A stretch of 11,682 nt of DNA from Oscillospiraceae bacterium (GTDB lineage Bacteria > Bacillota > Clostridia > Oscillospirales > Oscillospiraceae), in the NCBI GenBank assembly GCA_017458025.1, contig JAFTGG010000258.1, positions 1-11,682 on the forward strand, written 5' to 3'. Below, piece by piece: positions 1 to 9,796 of this stretch. A model generated the notes under the pieces. That model saw only the letters and a program-made list of their open reading frames with translations. It ran no database searches and had not been told where the DNA came from. The translations under genes were made by a program, and so were the position numbers. The first letter of the stretch is position 1; each line of letters begins with the position of its first letter.

Positions 1-900
1 GAGGCCATCGAGAAGGCGCTTGCGCAGCTTTCGATGGATCGCGACGAGGTTTCGGTCGAGATCCTCGAGCGCGCCAAGTCCGGTTTCCTAGGCATCGGCG
101 CGACGCCCGCCACCGTGCGCGTCAGCTATGACGACGGCAAGGCCGAGCCCGTAAAGCAGGAGTTCCAGCCCGAGCAGCGCAAGACGAAAGAGGAGCGCGA
201 GGCGGAGGAGGCCGCGAAGAAGGCCGAAAAGGAAGAGCGCGAGCGCAAGGCCGCCGAGGCGCGCAAAAACGCCCCGAAGCCGGAGCTGCCCAAGGACTTT
301 CAGCCCGAGGTGCTCCAGAACAAGGGCGAGAAGAAGAACGGCGAGCCCCGCGAGCGCAAGCCGCGTGAGGACAGGCCCCGCCGCGAGCCGAAGCCGTCCG
401 TCAAGGCCGAGCCGGGCGACGAGGTCCACGACGAGAAGTCGGAGCAGGTCCGCGCGTTCCTGACCGGCCTGCTTCAGCACATGGAGAGCGAGGCCGGGGT
501 CAAGGTCTACGAGGTAGAGAAGGGCCGCTATAAGGTCATTCTTGAGGGCGACAAGCTCGGCGCGCTGATCGGCCGCCGCGGCGAGACGCTCGACGCCATT
601 CAGCAGCTTACGAGCTACGCCGTGAACCGCAGCGGCGACAAAAACCGCGTCCGTATCCAGGTCGACGCCGAGGGCTACCGCGAAAAGCGCGAGCAGAGCC
701 TCGAACGCCTGGCGGACAAGGTCGCGGCGAAGGTGGTCAAGTACCGCCGGAACGTGACTCTGGAGCCGATGAACGCTTATGAGCGCCATGTGATCCACAC
801 CGCGCTGCAGGATACGAAGGACGTGTCCACGTTCTCCATCGGCACCGAGCCGAACCGGCGCGTGGTGGTCGCTTACGACCGCAACAAGCAGGCGAACTGA
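1..900 (+). CDS. jag: Jag/KhpB (SpoIIIJ-associated) RNA-binding protein, 5' truncated
   Basis: The reading frame is open from base 1, so the true start lies upstream; the first internal ATG (base 34) is not the start, because Jag_N-type sequence (EAIEKALAQL) precedes it. Visible codons 1-45 form the Jag_N domain (motif KSGFLGIG). Codons about 48-140 are a highly charged Lys/Glu/Arg/Pro linker. Codons about 165-225 form a KH domain with the GxxG loop GRRG at 191-194. The C-terminus is an R3H domain with RxxxH (RHVIH) at 262-266. The family binds RNA in the cytosol and, in Firmicutes, acts with KhpA in cell-envelope and division control; it is usually encoded next to the YidC/SpoIIIJ insertase, which would lie to the left here. 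The linker is longer than in Bacillus Jag. It is followed by a terminator and a convergent operon rather than by mnmE. Confidence 0.93.
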   Translation, partial: EAIEKALAQLSMDRDEVSVEILERAKSGFLGIGATPATVRVSYDDGKAEPVKQEFQPEQRKTKEEREAEEAAKKAEKEERERKAAEARKNAPKPELPKDFQPEVLQNKGEKKNGEPRERKPREDRPRREPKPSVKAEPGDEVHDEKSEQVRAFLTGLLQHMESEAGVKVYEVEKGRYKVILEGDKLGALIGRRGETLDAIQQLTSYAVNRSGDKNRVRIQVDAEGYREKREQSLERLADKVAAKVVKYRRNVTLEPMNAYERHVIHTALQDTKDVSTFSIGTEPNRRVVVAYDRNKQAN

Positions 901-910
901 TACAAAGCTC

Positions 911-932
911 TTTCGCGCCTGCGGGCGCGAAA
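911..932 (+). other. Perfect hairpin after jag stop
   Basis: A perfect 9-bp inverted repeat (TTTCGCGCC / GGCGCGAAA, 4-nt loop TGCG) starts 10 nt after the jag stop codon. There is no T-tract behind it, so it is more likely a 3'-end stabilising stem upstream of the terminator at 945-980 than a terminator itself. Confidence 0.5.
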
Positions 933-944
933 CTCCGCGAGGCT

Positions 945-980
945 AAAGACGCCATACCCATTCGGGTACGGCGTCTTTTT
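945..980 (+). terminator. Rho-independent terminator of jag, possibly bidirectional
   Basis: The stem AAAGACGCCATACCC / GGGTACGGCGTCTTT has one A.C mismatch and a 4-nt loop, and is followed by a run of T on the plus strand. On the minus strand the tract is only three T, so termination of the convergent operon here is possible but weaker. The minus-strand acetyltransferase stop codon (982-980) abuts the stem. Confidence 0.8.
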
Positions 981-1603
981 CATGCCAATTGTTCGATCCG
1001 CTTCGTCAGCTCCTCCGCGAATTTGCCGATATGATATCCGTCGATGAAGCGATGCGTCACCTCAAGCGACATGCCGAGGACCTTTCTGCCGTTTTCCTCG
1101 ACGTATTTGCCCCACGCGATGCGGGGGACCGCGTCCTCCACATGGAAATCGCGCTCGTTCGTCAGGCCCGTCAGGTCGACCCACGGCGCGCAGGAGATGA
1201 AGATCAGGCCGTCGTTTTCGGCGCCCGTGTCGAGGAACGCCGTCTGCGCGGCGCTTTTTTCCTTTGCCGCGGCGCAGAACGCGGCCATATCGCCGCCCAC
1301 GGGCAGCGTTACGACGTGAAACAGCTCGCTGCCGGGCAGCAGGTCGCAAAAGCTGGGGACCCGCTCGTCCAGCAGCGCGACGCGCCCGTTTTCGATGGTG
1401 TAGCGGAAGTTTTCCACAGCGTTGACCGCTTTTGTGACCAAATACGTCAGCGACAAATAAAACGACAGCTTATGCGCCTTGCAGTAGCCGCAGAGCTTCG
1501 TCACGTCCTGCCGGTAGGTGACGCTGTAAAAGGGGTCGGAAACGCCGAGAAAATGCTCGTAAAGCTCCCGCCGCGGCCAATTTTCGTAATCAATGTAGGT
1601 CAT
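980..1603 (-). CDS. Chloramphenicol acetyltransferase-like protein
   Basis: This 207-aa protein has the CAT trimer-family layout. It shows an N-terminal RRELYEHF / YSVTYRQDVTKL segment, FRYTI at 67-71, FISCAPW at 135-141 (with the family's conserved Ser, S137), and the catalytic HxxxDG motif as HRFIDG (H184, D188). CATs transfer acetyl from acetyl-CoA to chloramphenicol. Chromosomal CAT-like proteins are a broader group, and the true substrate here is unknown. The start is set by a strong Shine-Dalgarno site (GGAGGA, 7 nt from the ATG) that lies inside the end of cinA. The ATG overlaps the cinA stop as ATGA, so translation is probably coupled. It is the last gene of the comM-thiI-cinA operon. 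Length is slightly below classical CAT (about 215-220 aa), with no missing key residue seen. Confidence 0.85.
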   Translation of the reverse strand: MTYIDYENWPRRELYEHFLGVSDPFYSVTYRQDVTKLCGYCKAHKLSFYLSLTYLVTKAVNAVENFRYTIENGRVALLDERVPSFCDLLPGSELFHVVTLPVGGDMAAFCAAAKEKSAAQTAFLDTGAENDGLIFISCAPWVDLTGLTNERDFHVEDAVPRIAWGKYVEENGRKVLGMSLEVTHRFIDGYHIGKFAEELTKRIEQLA

Positions 1604-2838
1604 TGCAACGTCCTCCGCAGCATATCGAACGCGGTATTCGCCGCCTGCATGCGGATATGGTCGCGCGTGCGCTTGCCGAAATTGCACTTTTTGCAGACCG
1701 TCCCGTCGGGCGAGGCAAGACCGATGTACGTCAGCCCCACGGGGTTGCCGCGCTCGTCGCTGTCCGGTCCCGCGACGCCGGTGACGCTCAGCGCGTAGTC
1801 CGCGCCGGTGAGCGCTCTCGCGCCCTCCGCCATCGCGCTCGCGACCGGCTCCGACACCGCGCCGTACTCGTCCAGCAGCGCGGGCGGCACGTTCAGGACC
1901 CGCGCCTTGACGCCGTTCGCGTAGCTGACCACGCCGCCGAGAAATACCGCGCTCGCGCCCGGCACGTCGGTGACGCGCTTGGCGATGAGCCCGCCGGTGC
2001 AGCTCTCCGCCGCCGCCAGCGTCGCGCCGCGCTCTTTGAGCGCCGCCACGCAGACGGATTCGAGGTTGTCGACGTCGACGCCGTAGACCCACTCGCCGAC
2101 GACGCTCAGCACCTCGTCCACGGCGGGCTTGAGCAGCGCCTCCGCTTCCTCGGCGCTCGCTGCCTTCGCGGTGACGCGGAGCATGCACTCGTCGCTCTTG
2201 GCGTAGGGCGCGACGGTCGGGTTCGTCATCTTTTCGATCTTGTCGCGCAGCAGGATCTCCATGTCGCTCTCGCCCTTGCCGTAGATGCGGAGCGTGTGCG
2301 ACCTGATCACGTCGTGCGACAGCGCGCGCAGATACGGCTCCGCGCCGGTCTCGAACATCAGCGCGCACTCGCGCGGCGGGCCGGGGAGCATCAGGACGTG
2401 CACCCCGCCCTCGCAGAAGCCGCAGCCGGGCGCGGTGCCGTTGTGGTTGTGGAAAATCGTGCAGCCCTCCGGCAGGTACGCCTGCTGGAGATTGTTCTCC
2501 GCCATCGGGCGCTTGCGCGCCGCGAACAGCTCGCGGAGCCACTGTTCCAGCTCGGGGCGCAGCACGTTTTTGCGTCCGAACGTGTCGCAGATGGTCTGCT
2601 TGGTCAAATCGTCGTAGGTCGGGCCGAGCCCGCCGGTGGTGATGATGACGTCCACCCGCGTCCGCGCCAGCTCCAACGCCTCGCGCAGCCGCTTCGGGTT
2701 GTCGCCGACGACGGTGTGGTACAGCACGTCGATGCCCAGCTCCGCGAGCTTTTCCGAGAGGATCTGCGCGTCGGTGTTGGCGATGTTGCCGAGCAGGATC
2801 TCCGTCCCGACGGCGATGAGTTCCGCGCGATGTGCCAT
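1600..2838 (-). CDS. cinA: CinA, competence/damage-inducible protein (NMN deamidase family)
   Basis: The protein is 412 aa, the normal two-domain length. Residues 1-170 are a MoCF_biosynth/COG1058 domain (GTEILLGNIANTDAQ at 11-25, TTGGLGPTYDDLTKQ at 67-81, LPGPPRE at 151-157). Residues about 255-412 are the PncC/CinA-C domain with AESCTGG (catalytic Ser probably S279) and VTGVAGPDS at 352-360. In the family the C-terminal domain deamidates nicotinamide mononucleotide to recycle pyridine nucleotide, and the N-terminal domain is linked to ADP-ribose pyrophosphatase activity. In streptococci cinA is a competence-regulated gene. The start has a strong site (AGGGAGG, 5 nt before the ATG). It lies downstream of comM and thiI with a short GC-rich gap, and overlaps the acetyltransferase start by 4 nt. 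Many Firmicutes carry cinA beside recA; this one does not within view. Confidence 0.95.
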   Translation of the reverse strand: MAHRAELIAVGTEILLGNIANTDAQILSEKLAELGIDVLYHTVVGDNPKRLREALELARTRVDVIITTGGLGPTYDDLTKQTICDTFGRKNVLRPELEQWLRELFAARKRPMAENNLQQAYLPEGCTIFHNHNGTAPGCGFCEGGVHVLMLPGPPRECALMFETGAEPYLRALSHDVIRSHTLRIYGKGESDMEILLRDKIEKMTNPTVAPYAKSDECMLRVTAKAASAEEAEALLKPAVDEVLSVVGEWVYGVDVDNLESVCVAALKERGATLAAAESCTGGLIAKRVTDVPGASAVFLGGVVSYANGVKARVLNVPPALLDEYGAVSEPVASAMAEGARALTGADYALSVTGVAGPDSDERGNPVGLTYIGLASPDGTVCKKCNFGKRTRDHIRMQAANTAFDMLRRTLQ

Positions 2839-2853
2839 AAAAACCTCCCTGCG

Positions 2854-2885
2854 CCGCGGCCGCCCAGACAGGGCGGGCGGCGCGG
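2854..2885 (-). other. GC-rich hairpin just upstream of cinA ribosome-binding site
   Basis: CCGCGGCCGCCC and GGGCGGCGCGG pair as an 11-bp stem with a single bulged base and a 9-nt loop. On the transcript it ends 3 nt before the cinA Shine-Dalgarno (2850-2844). There is no following T-tract, so it is not an intrinsic terminator. It could adjust cinA translation or mRNA decay; that role is inference. Confidence 0.5.
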
Positions 2886-2895
2886 ATATGTCGAA

Positions 2896-3003
2896 TTATT
2901 TTTTCGCCTTGGAGTCGCGGATCAGCGCGATGAGCGCGAGGACAAAGTTGCCGGCGGCGACGCACAGCAGCGTGCAGGCAAGACTGAATTGCGCGTTTTT
3001 CAT
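2896..3003 (-). CDS. 35-aa single-pass membrane peptide, unknown function
   Basis: This small ORF sits between thiI and cinA on the same strand. It starts with ATG after an excellent ribosome-binding site (AAGGAGGA, 7 nt spacing) and ends in TAA. The peptide begins MKNAQFSLAC, has a hydrophobic stretch from about residue 7 to 28 (one membrane helix, with Cys10 and Cys14), and ends in a charged RDSKAKK tail. The basic C-terminus suggests it stays cytosolic, but I cannot fix the topology. It is flanked by two hairpins (3026-3063 and 2854-2885). I do not recognise the family. The strong ribosome-binding site and clean fit between neighbours make it a credible gene. Confidence 0.72.
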   Translation of the reverse strand: MKNAQFSLACTLLCVAAGNFVLALIALIRDSKAKK

Positions 3004-3025
3004 GGATTATTCCTCCTTATATTTT

Positions 3026-3063
3026 GCAATACCGAACACCATCAATAAATCGTTCGATATTGC
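3026..3063 (-). other. Intercistronic hairpin between thiI and the small ORF
   Basis: GCAATATCGAAC and GTTCGGTATTGC (minus strand) form a 12-bp stem with one G.U wobble and a 14-nt loop. It starts 4 nt after the thiI stop and ends 7 nt before the small ORF's ribosome-binding site. It is followed by A rather than T on the minus strand, and no T-tract exists on the plus strand. It therefore looks like an mRNA-stability or processing stem rather than a terminator. Confidence 0.6.
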
Positions 3064-3067
3064 TGAA

Positions 3068-4240
3068 TTACAGCTTGATACGGACGAACTCGCGGCCCGC
3101 CATTGCCTTCGCGCACAGCGCGCCGGCGTCGAGCGCGGCCTCGACGGCGCGCACCTCGTCGAGGTGCGGCTTCGTTTTGGGGTGGCGCGGCGTGAACACC
3201 GTGCAGCAGTCCTCGTAGGGCAGGATCGAGGTGTCAAAGGTGCCGATCTTGCGCGACAGCCGGACGATTTCCTCCTTGTCCATGCCGATGAGCGGGCGCA
3301 GGACGGGCAGGCTGACCACGTCCTCCGTGCAGCGCAGCGCCTCCATAGTCTGACTCGCGACCTGCCCGAGGCACTCGCCGGTGACGATGGCTTTCGCGCC
3401 CAACTCCTCCGCGCATAGCTGCGCGATGCGCATCATGAAGCGGCGCATGATGAGCGTGAAGAAGTCCTCCGGCGCCTTGCGGCGGATCTCCTCCTGAATT
3501 TCCGTAAACGGAACGATCTGCACGCGCATGCGCCCGCACCAGGGCGTCAGCTCCTTCGCGAGCCGCAAGACCTTCTCCTTCGCCGCCTCCGAGGTGTAGG
3601 GCGGGGAGAAGAAGTGCACGGCTTCGAGCGCGACGCCGCGCTTCGCCATCATCCACGACGAAACGGGGGAGTCGATGCCGCCGGAGAGCAGCGTCACCGC
3701 GCTGCCGCCCATGCCGAGCGGCAGCCCGCCCGCGCCCGCGAAGGCGGGGCCGTGGACGAACGCCGCGTCGTCGCGGATCTCCAAAAAGACCGTCAGCTCC
3801 GGCTCGTGGACGTCGACGGCGAGGTTCGGGAACGCCTGATGCAGCGCGCCGCCGACCTGCTGCGAGAGCTGAATGGACGTGAGCGGGAAGGTCTTGTCCG
3901 CGCGCTTGCTTTCCACTTTAAAGGACTTCGCTGTGGATAACTCGCCGCTCAGATAGGTCTTCGCCGTCTCGATGATGGCCCGCACGTCCTTGCCGCAGGG
4001 CAGCGCGCGGGAGACGGACACGACGCCGAACACCTGGCGGCACGCGTCGAACGCGGCGTTCAAGTCGCAGTCGTCGCCCGCGGGCTCGACGTAGACGGTG
4101 GATTGTTTGGAGTACACGCGGTAGTTGCCGCACTTCGAGACGCGGCGGCGGAGATTGGAGATCAGCTTATCCTCGAAGCTGCGGCGGTTGAGGCCCTTTA
4201 AGACCACCTCGCCGAGCTTGCAAAGTATCATTTCCTGCAT
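3068..4240 (-). CDS. thiI: ThiI, tRNA uridine 4-sulfurtransferase
   Basis: The protein is 390 aa, the short form without a C-terminal rhodanese domain that is usual in Firmicutes. It has an N-terminal ferredoxin-like segment (LGEVVLKGLNRRSFE), a THUMP domain at about 60-167, and an ATP-pyrophosphatase domain with the PP-loop SGGIDSP at 186-192. Further family motifs are TGECLGQVASQT at 287-298 and LPYEDCCTVFTPRHPKTKP at 340-358, whose Cys pair (345/346) matches the sulfur-carrying position. ThiI adenylates U8 of tRNA and inserts sulfur to make 4-thiouridine; it can also serve thiazole synthesis. The partner cysteine desulfurase gene is not in view. The start lies 6 nt after the comM stop with only a weak Shine-Dalgarno, so translation is probably coupled; Met4 is an alternative start. 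Confidence 0.95.
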   Translation of the reverse strand: MQEMILCKLGEVVLKGLNRRSFEDKLISNLRRRVSKCGNYRVYSKQSTVYVEPAGDDCDLNAAFDACRQVFGVVSVSRALPCGKDVRAIIETAKTYLSGELSTAKSFKVESKRADKTFPLTSIQLSQQVGGALHQAFPNLAVDVHEPELTVFLEIRDDAAFVHGPAFAGAGGLPLGMGGSAVTLLSGGIDSPVSSWMMAKRGVALEAVHFFSPPYTSEAAKEKVLRLAKELTPWCGRMRVQIVPFTEIQEEIRRKAPEDFFTLIMRRFMMRIAQLCAEELGAKAIVTGECLGQVASQTMEALRCTEDVVSLPVLRPLIGMDKEEIVRLSRKIGTFDTSILPYEDCCTVFTPRHPKTKPHLDEVRAVEAALDAGALCAKAMAGREFVRIKL

Positions 4241-4246
4241 AAAGGC

Positions 4247-5767
4247 TCAGTTTCCCTTCAAAACGTCGTTATTTCTGTACTGTATCGCCTCCGCGAGATG
4301 CGAGGCGTCGATATCCGCCGCGCCCTCCAGATCGGCAATGGTGCGCGCCACGCGCAGCAGCCGGTCGTGGCTCCGCGCCGTGAGGCCGAGACGCTCGAAC
4401 GCGTTACCCAGCAGCTTTTCGCCCGCCTCGTCGAGTTGGCAGTATTTGCCGACCATCGCCGGCTCCATCTGCGCGTTGCAGAGCACGTTCGTGCCCTCGA
4501 AACGCTTTTTCTGTATCTCCCGCGCGGCGTTGACGCGCGCGCGAATCGCCGCGGAGCTCTCCGCCTGCGCGCGGCGGCGCATCGCCTCGTACTCGACGCT
4601 CGGCACGTTGACGTGCAGGTCCATGCGGTCGAGCATCGGGCCGCTGATGCGCTCGGCGTATTTCCTGACCTGCGCCTCCGTGCAGGTGCAGCGCCCCGAC
4701 GGGTGCCCGTACCAGCCGCAGCGGCAGGGGTTCATCGCGCCGACGAGCATGAACCGGCTCGGCAGCGTGACGCTGCCCGCGGCGCGGGTGATCGTCACCT
4801 CGCCGTCCTCGATGGGCGCGCGCAGCGCCTCCAGCACGTCGCGCGGGAACTCGGGCAGCTCGTCCAGAAACAGCACGCCGTTGTGCGCCAGCGATATCTC
4901 GCCGGGCCGCGGAAAGCTTCCGCCGCCCGTCATCGCGACGGAGGACAGCGTGTGGTGCGGCGAGCGGAACGGGCGCTCCGAGAGCAGCGGCCTGTTCGCG
5001 TCCGTCAGCCCCGCGACCGACCAGATCTCGGTCGCTTCCAGCGCCTCCTTGCGCGTCATGTCCGGCAGGATCGACGGCAGACGCCGCGCCAGCATCGACT
5101 TGCCGGCGCCCGGCGACCCGATCATCAGCAAATTGTGGCCGCCGGCGGCGGCGATCTCCAGCGCGCGCTTGACGTTTTCCTGACCCATCACGTCGGCAAA
5201 ATCGGCGCGCGTCTCGCGCTCCGCCGGCTCCTCCCAGCGCGGCGCGGGGGAGATGGGCCGCTCGCCGCGCAGGTGCGCGACGAGGGCGGAGACGTCGGGA
5301 ACGGGGTAGACCGCCAACCCGTCCGCGAGCGTCGCCTCGGCGGCGTTGACGGCGGGGACGAACAATGACCGGATACCCGCGCGGACCGCCGCCATCGCCA
5401 TCGGCAGCACGCCGCTGACGCCGCGCAGGGAGCCCGTGAGCGACAGCTCGCCGATGAACGCGGCGTCGGACGGCAGCTCGGGGAGGTCCTCCGCGCAGCG
5501 CAGGATGCCGAGCAGGATCGGCAGGTCGTAGACCGTGCCCTCCTTGCGCTGGCCCGCGGGGGCGAGGTTGACCGTGATGCGGGAGACGGGGAACTTCGCG
5601 CCGCAGTTCTTCACCGCCGCGCGCACGCGCTCGCGCGACTCCTTGACCGCGGTGTCGCCTAAGCCCACCACATCAAACGCGGGCAGACCGCCGGACAGGA
5701 AGCACTCCACGGACACCTCGTAGCCCGAGACGCCGCGCAGCCCCAGCGAGCGCACCGTCGTGACCAT
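4247..5767 (-). CDS. comM: ComM/YifB family AAA+ Mg-chelatase-like protein
   Basis: The protein is 506 aa, the usual family length. The N-terminal ChlI-like domain (MVTTVRSLGLRGVSGYEVSVE; VKESRERVRAAVKN at 41-54) precedes the AAA+ core with Walker A GSPGAGKS at 217-224 and Walker B VLFLDE at 298-303. A Cys-rich CRCGWYGHPSGRCTC element (C348, C350, C360, C362) could bind zinc, and the C-terminal lid carries ARSHDRLLRVARTIADL. In Vibrio, ComM is a hexameric helicase that promotes branch migration of incoming DNA during natural transformation; Firmicutes relatives are less studied. I chose the ATG at 5767 because the family starts this way and an AGAGGGTGGA ribosome-binding site precedes it. An open frame continues upstream to 5896 but crosses this gene's own promoter and has no family similarity. 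It heads the comM-thiI-smORF-cinA-cat operon. Confidence 0.93.
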   Translation of the reverse strand: MVTTVRSLGLRGVSGYEVSVECFLSGGLPAFDVVGLGDTAVKESRERVRAAVKNCGAKFPVSRITVNLAPAGQRKEGTVYDLPILLGILRCAEDLPELPSDAAFIGELSLTGSLRGVSGVLPMAMAAVRAGIRSLFVPAVNAAEATLADGLAVYPVPDVSALVAHLRGERPISPAPRWEEPAERETRADFADVMGQENVKRALEIAAAGGHNLLMIGSPGAGKSMLARRLPSILPDMTRKEALEATEIWSVAGLTDANRPLLSERPFRSPHHTLSSVAMTGGGSFPRPGEISLAHNGVLFLDELPEFPRDVLEALRAPIEDGEVTITRAAGSVTLPSRFMLVGAMNPCRCGWYGHPSGRCTCTEAQVRKYAERISGPMLDRMDLHVNVPSVEYEAMRRRAQAESSAAIRARVNAAREIQKKRFEGTNVLCNAQMEPAMVGKYCQLDEAGEKLLGNAFERLGLTARSHDRLLRVARTIADLEGAADIDASHLAEAIQYRNNDVLKGN

Positions 5768-5792
5768 GACTCCACCCTCTTTCTGATTTGCT

Positions 5793-5821
5793 ATGATACC
5801 ACAAACCCTTGCGGAAGGAAA
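5793..5821 (-). promoter_or_regulatory. Extended -10 promoter for the comM operon
   Basis: On the minus strand TGGTATCAT (5801-5793) is an extended -10 element, with a weak -35 (TTTCCT) 17 nt upstream. The predicted start near 5786 leaves a leader of about 20 nt. The poor -35 suggests modest expression. Confidence 0.5.
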
Positions 5822-5876
5822 TCCCAAAACGCGGAAAAGACCAAAAAAATTCATAACAGTAGCCGATGTGTTAAGC

Positions 5877-5894
5877 GAATGAATCAAATCATTC
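5877..5894. promoter_or_regulatory. AT-rich inverted repeat, possible operator
   Basis: GAATGA and TCATTC are inverted around a 6-nt spacer (ATCAAA) in the comM-nifJ divergent region. It is centred about 75 bp upstream of the predicted nifJ start and about 100 bp upstream of the comM start. The symmetry and position suit a transcription-factor site, but no known consensus is matched. Confidence 0.3.
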
Positions 5895-5925
5895 ATAAAT
5901 TGTTAAAAAAACTGCATAGATGCCG

Positions 5926-5954
5926 TTTACACGGCGGAATTTTTATGTTATATT
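5926..5954 (+). promoter_or_regulatory. Sigma-A type promoter of nifJ
   Basis: TTTACA (5926-5931) and TATATT (5949-5954) each match 5 of 6 consensus bases and are separated by exactly 17 bp. Predicted transcription starts near G5961, giving a leader of about 84 nt before the nifJ ATG. Confidence 0.75.
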
Positions 5955-5968
5955 GTATTCGCTATGTC

Positions 5969-5988
5969 TTGCGCAGATTTCTGCGCAA
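5969..5988 (+). promoter_or_regulatory. Perfect palindrome in the nifJ leader
   Basis: TTGCGCAG and CTGCGCAA are perfect 8-bp inverted arms around ATTT, at about +9 to +28 of the predicted nifJ transcript. As DNA it is a plausible repressor operator placed just past the start site. As RNA it is an 8-bp hairpin followed by only CTTTT, a weak attenuator at best. The sequence does not show which applies. Confidence 0.5.
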
Positions 5989-6044
5989 CTTTTATGCATC
6001 TAAGGCCGCCGGAGGCGGTACAACAAACAGGAGGGTTTCAACCT

Positions 6045-9701
<3,657 letters not shown>

Positions 9702-9711
9702 ATCTTACGGC

Positions 9712-9747
9712 AAAAAGAAAGACGGCTGTAAAGCCGTCTTTCTTTTT
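9712..9747 (+). terminator. Strong bidirectional terminator after nifJ
   Basis: A perfect 15-bp stem (AAAAAGAAAGACGGC / GCCGTCTTTCTTTTT) with a 6-nt loop starts 10 nt after the nifJ stop. The A-rich and T-rich arms let it work in both directions, so it could also end the minus-strand RNA transcribed from the apbE side. Confidence 0.93.
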
Positions 9748-9759
9748 GTGCGCGGATTG

Positions 9760-9788
9760 TTGACAGAGGGAAAAAAGTACAGTAAAAT
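9760..9788 (+). promoter_or_regulatory. Near-consensus plus-strand promoter in the nifJ-apbE gap
   Basis: A perfect TTGACA (9760-9765) stands 17 bp from TAAAAT (9783-9788, 5 of 6). The predicted start is around 9795-9797, exactly at the left arm of the structured element. A transcript from here would be antisense to the proposed minus-strand RNA and would meet the terminal hairpin (9848-9879), which has five T on this strand. It may produce a short RNA of about 85 nt or feed apbE by readthrough. Confidence 0.55.
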
Positions 9789-9796
9789 TGAATTTG

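Noticed and set aside
1604..2965. Minus-strand open frame continuing upstream of the acetyltransferase (661 codons in total)
   Set aside because: The upstream part is an out-of-frame reading of cinA. The real start is the ATG at 1603 with a strong ribosome-binding site.
1603..3048. Plus-strand open frame of 481 codons across cinA
   Set aside because: Arg/Ala/His-rich shadow of cinA; no ribosome-binding site or domain.
3026..3063. Terminator between thiI and the small ORF
   Set aside because: No T-tract follows the stem on either strand, and the next gene starts right after it in the same direction.
5768..5896. N-terminal extension of comM to an ATG at 5896
   Set aside because: It would cross the comM promoter and adds no ComM-like sequence. 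The ATG at 5767 has a ribosome-binding site and the family N-terminus.
5900..5917. Full Rex operator (TTGTTAA-N4-TTAACAA)
   Set aside because: Only the left half is present; the right half reads CTGCAT-like sequence. Kept only as a weak note.
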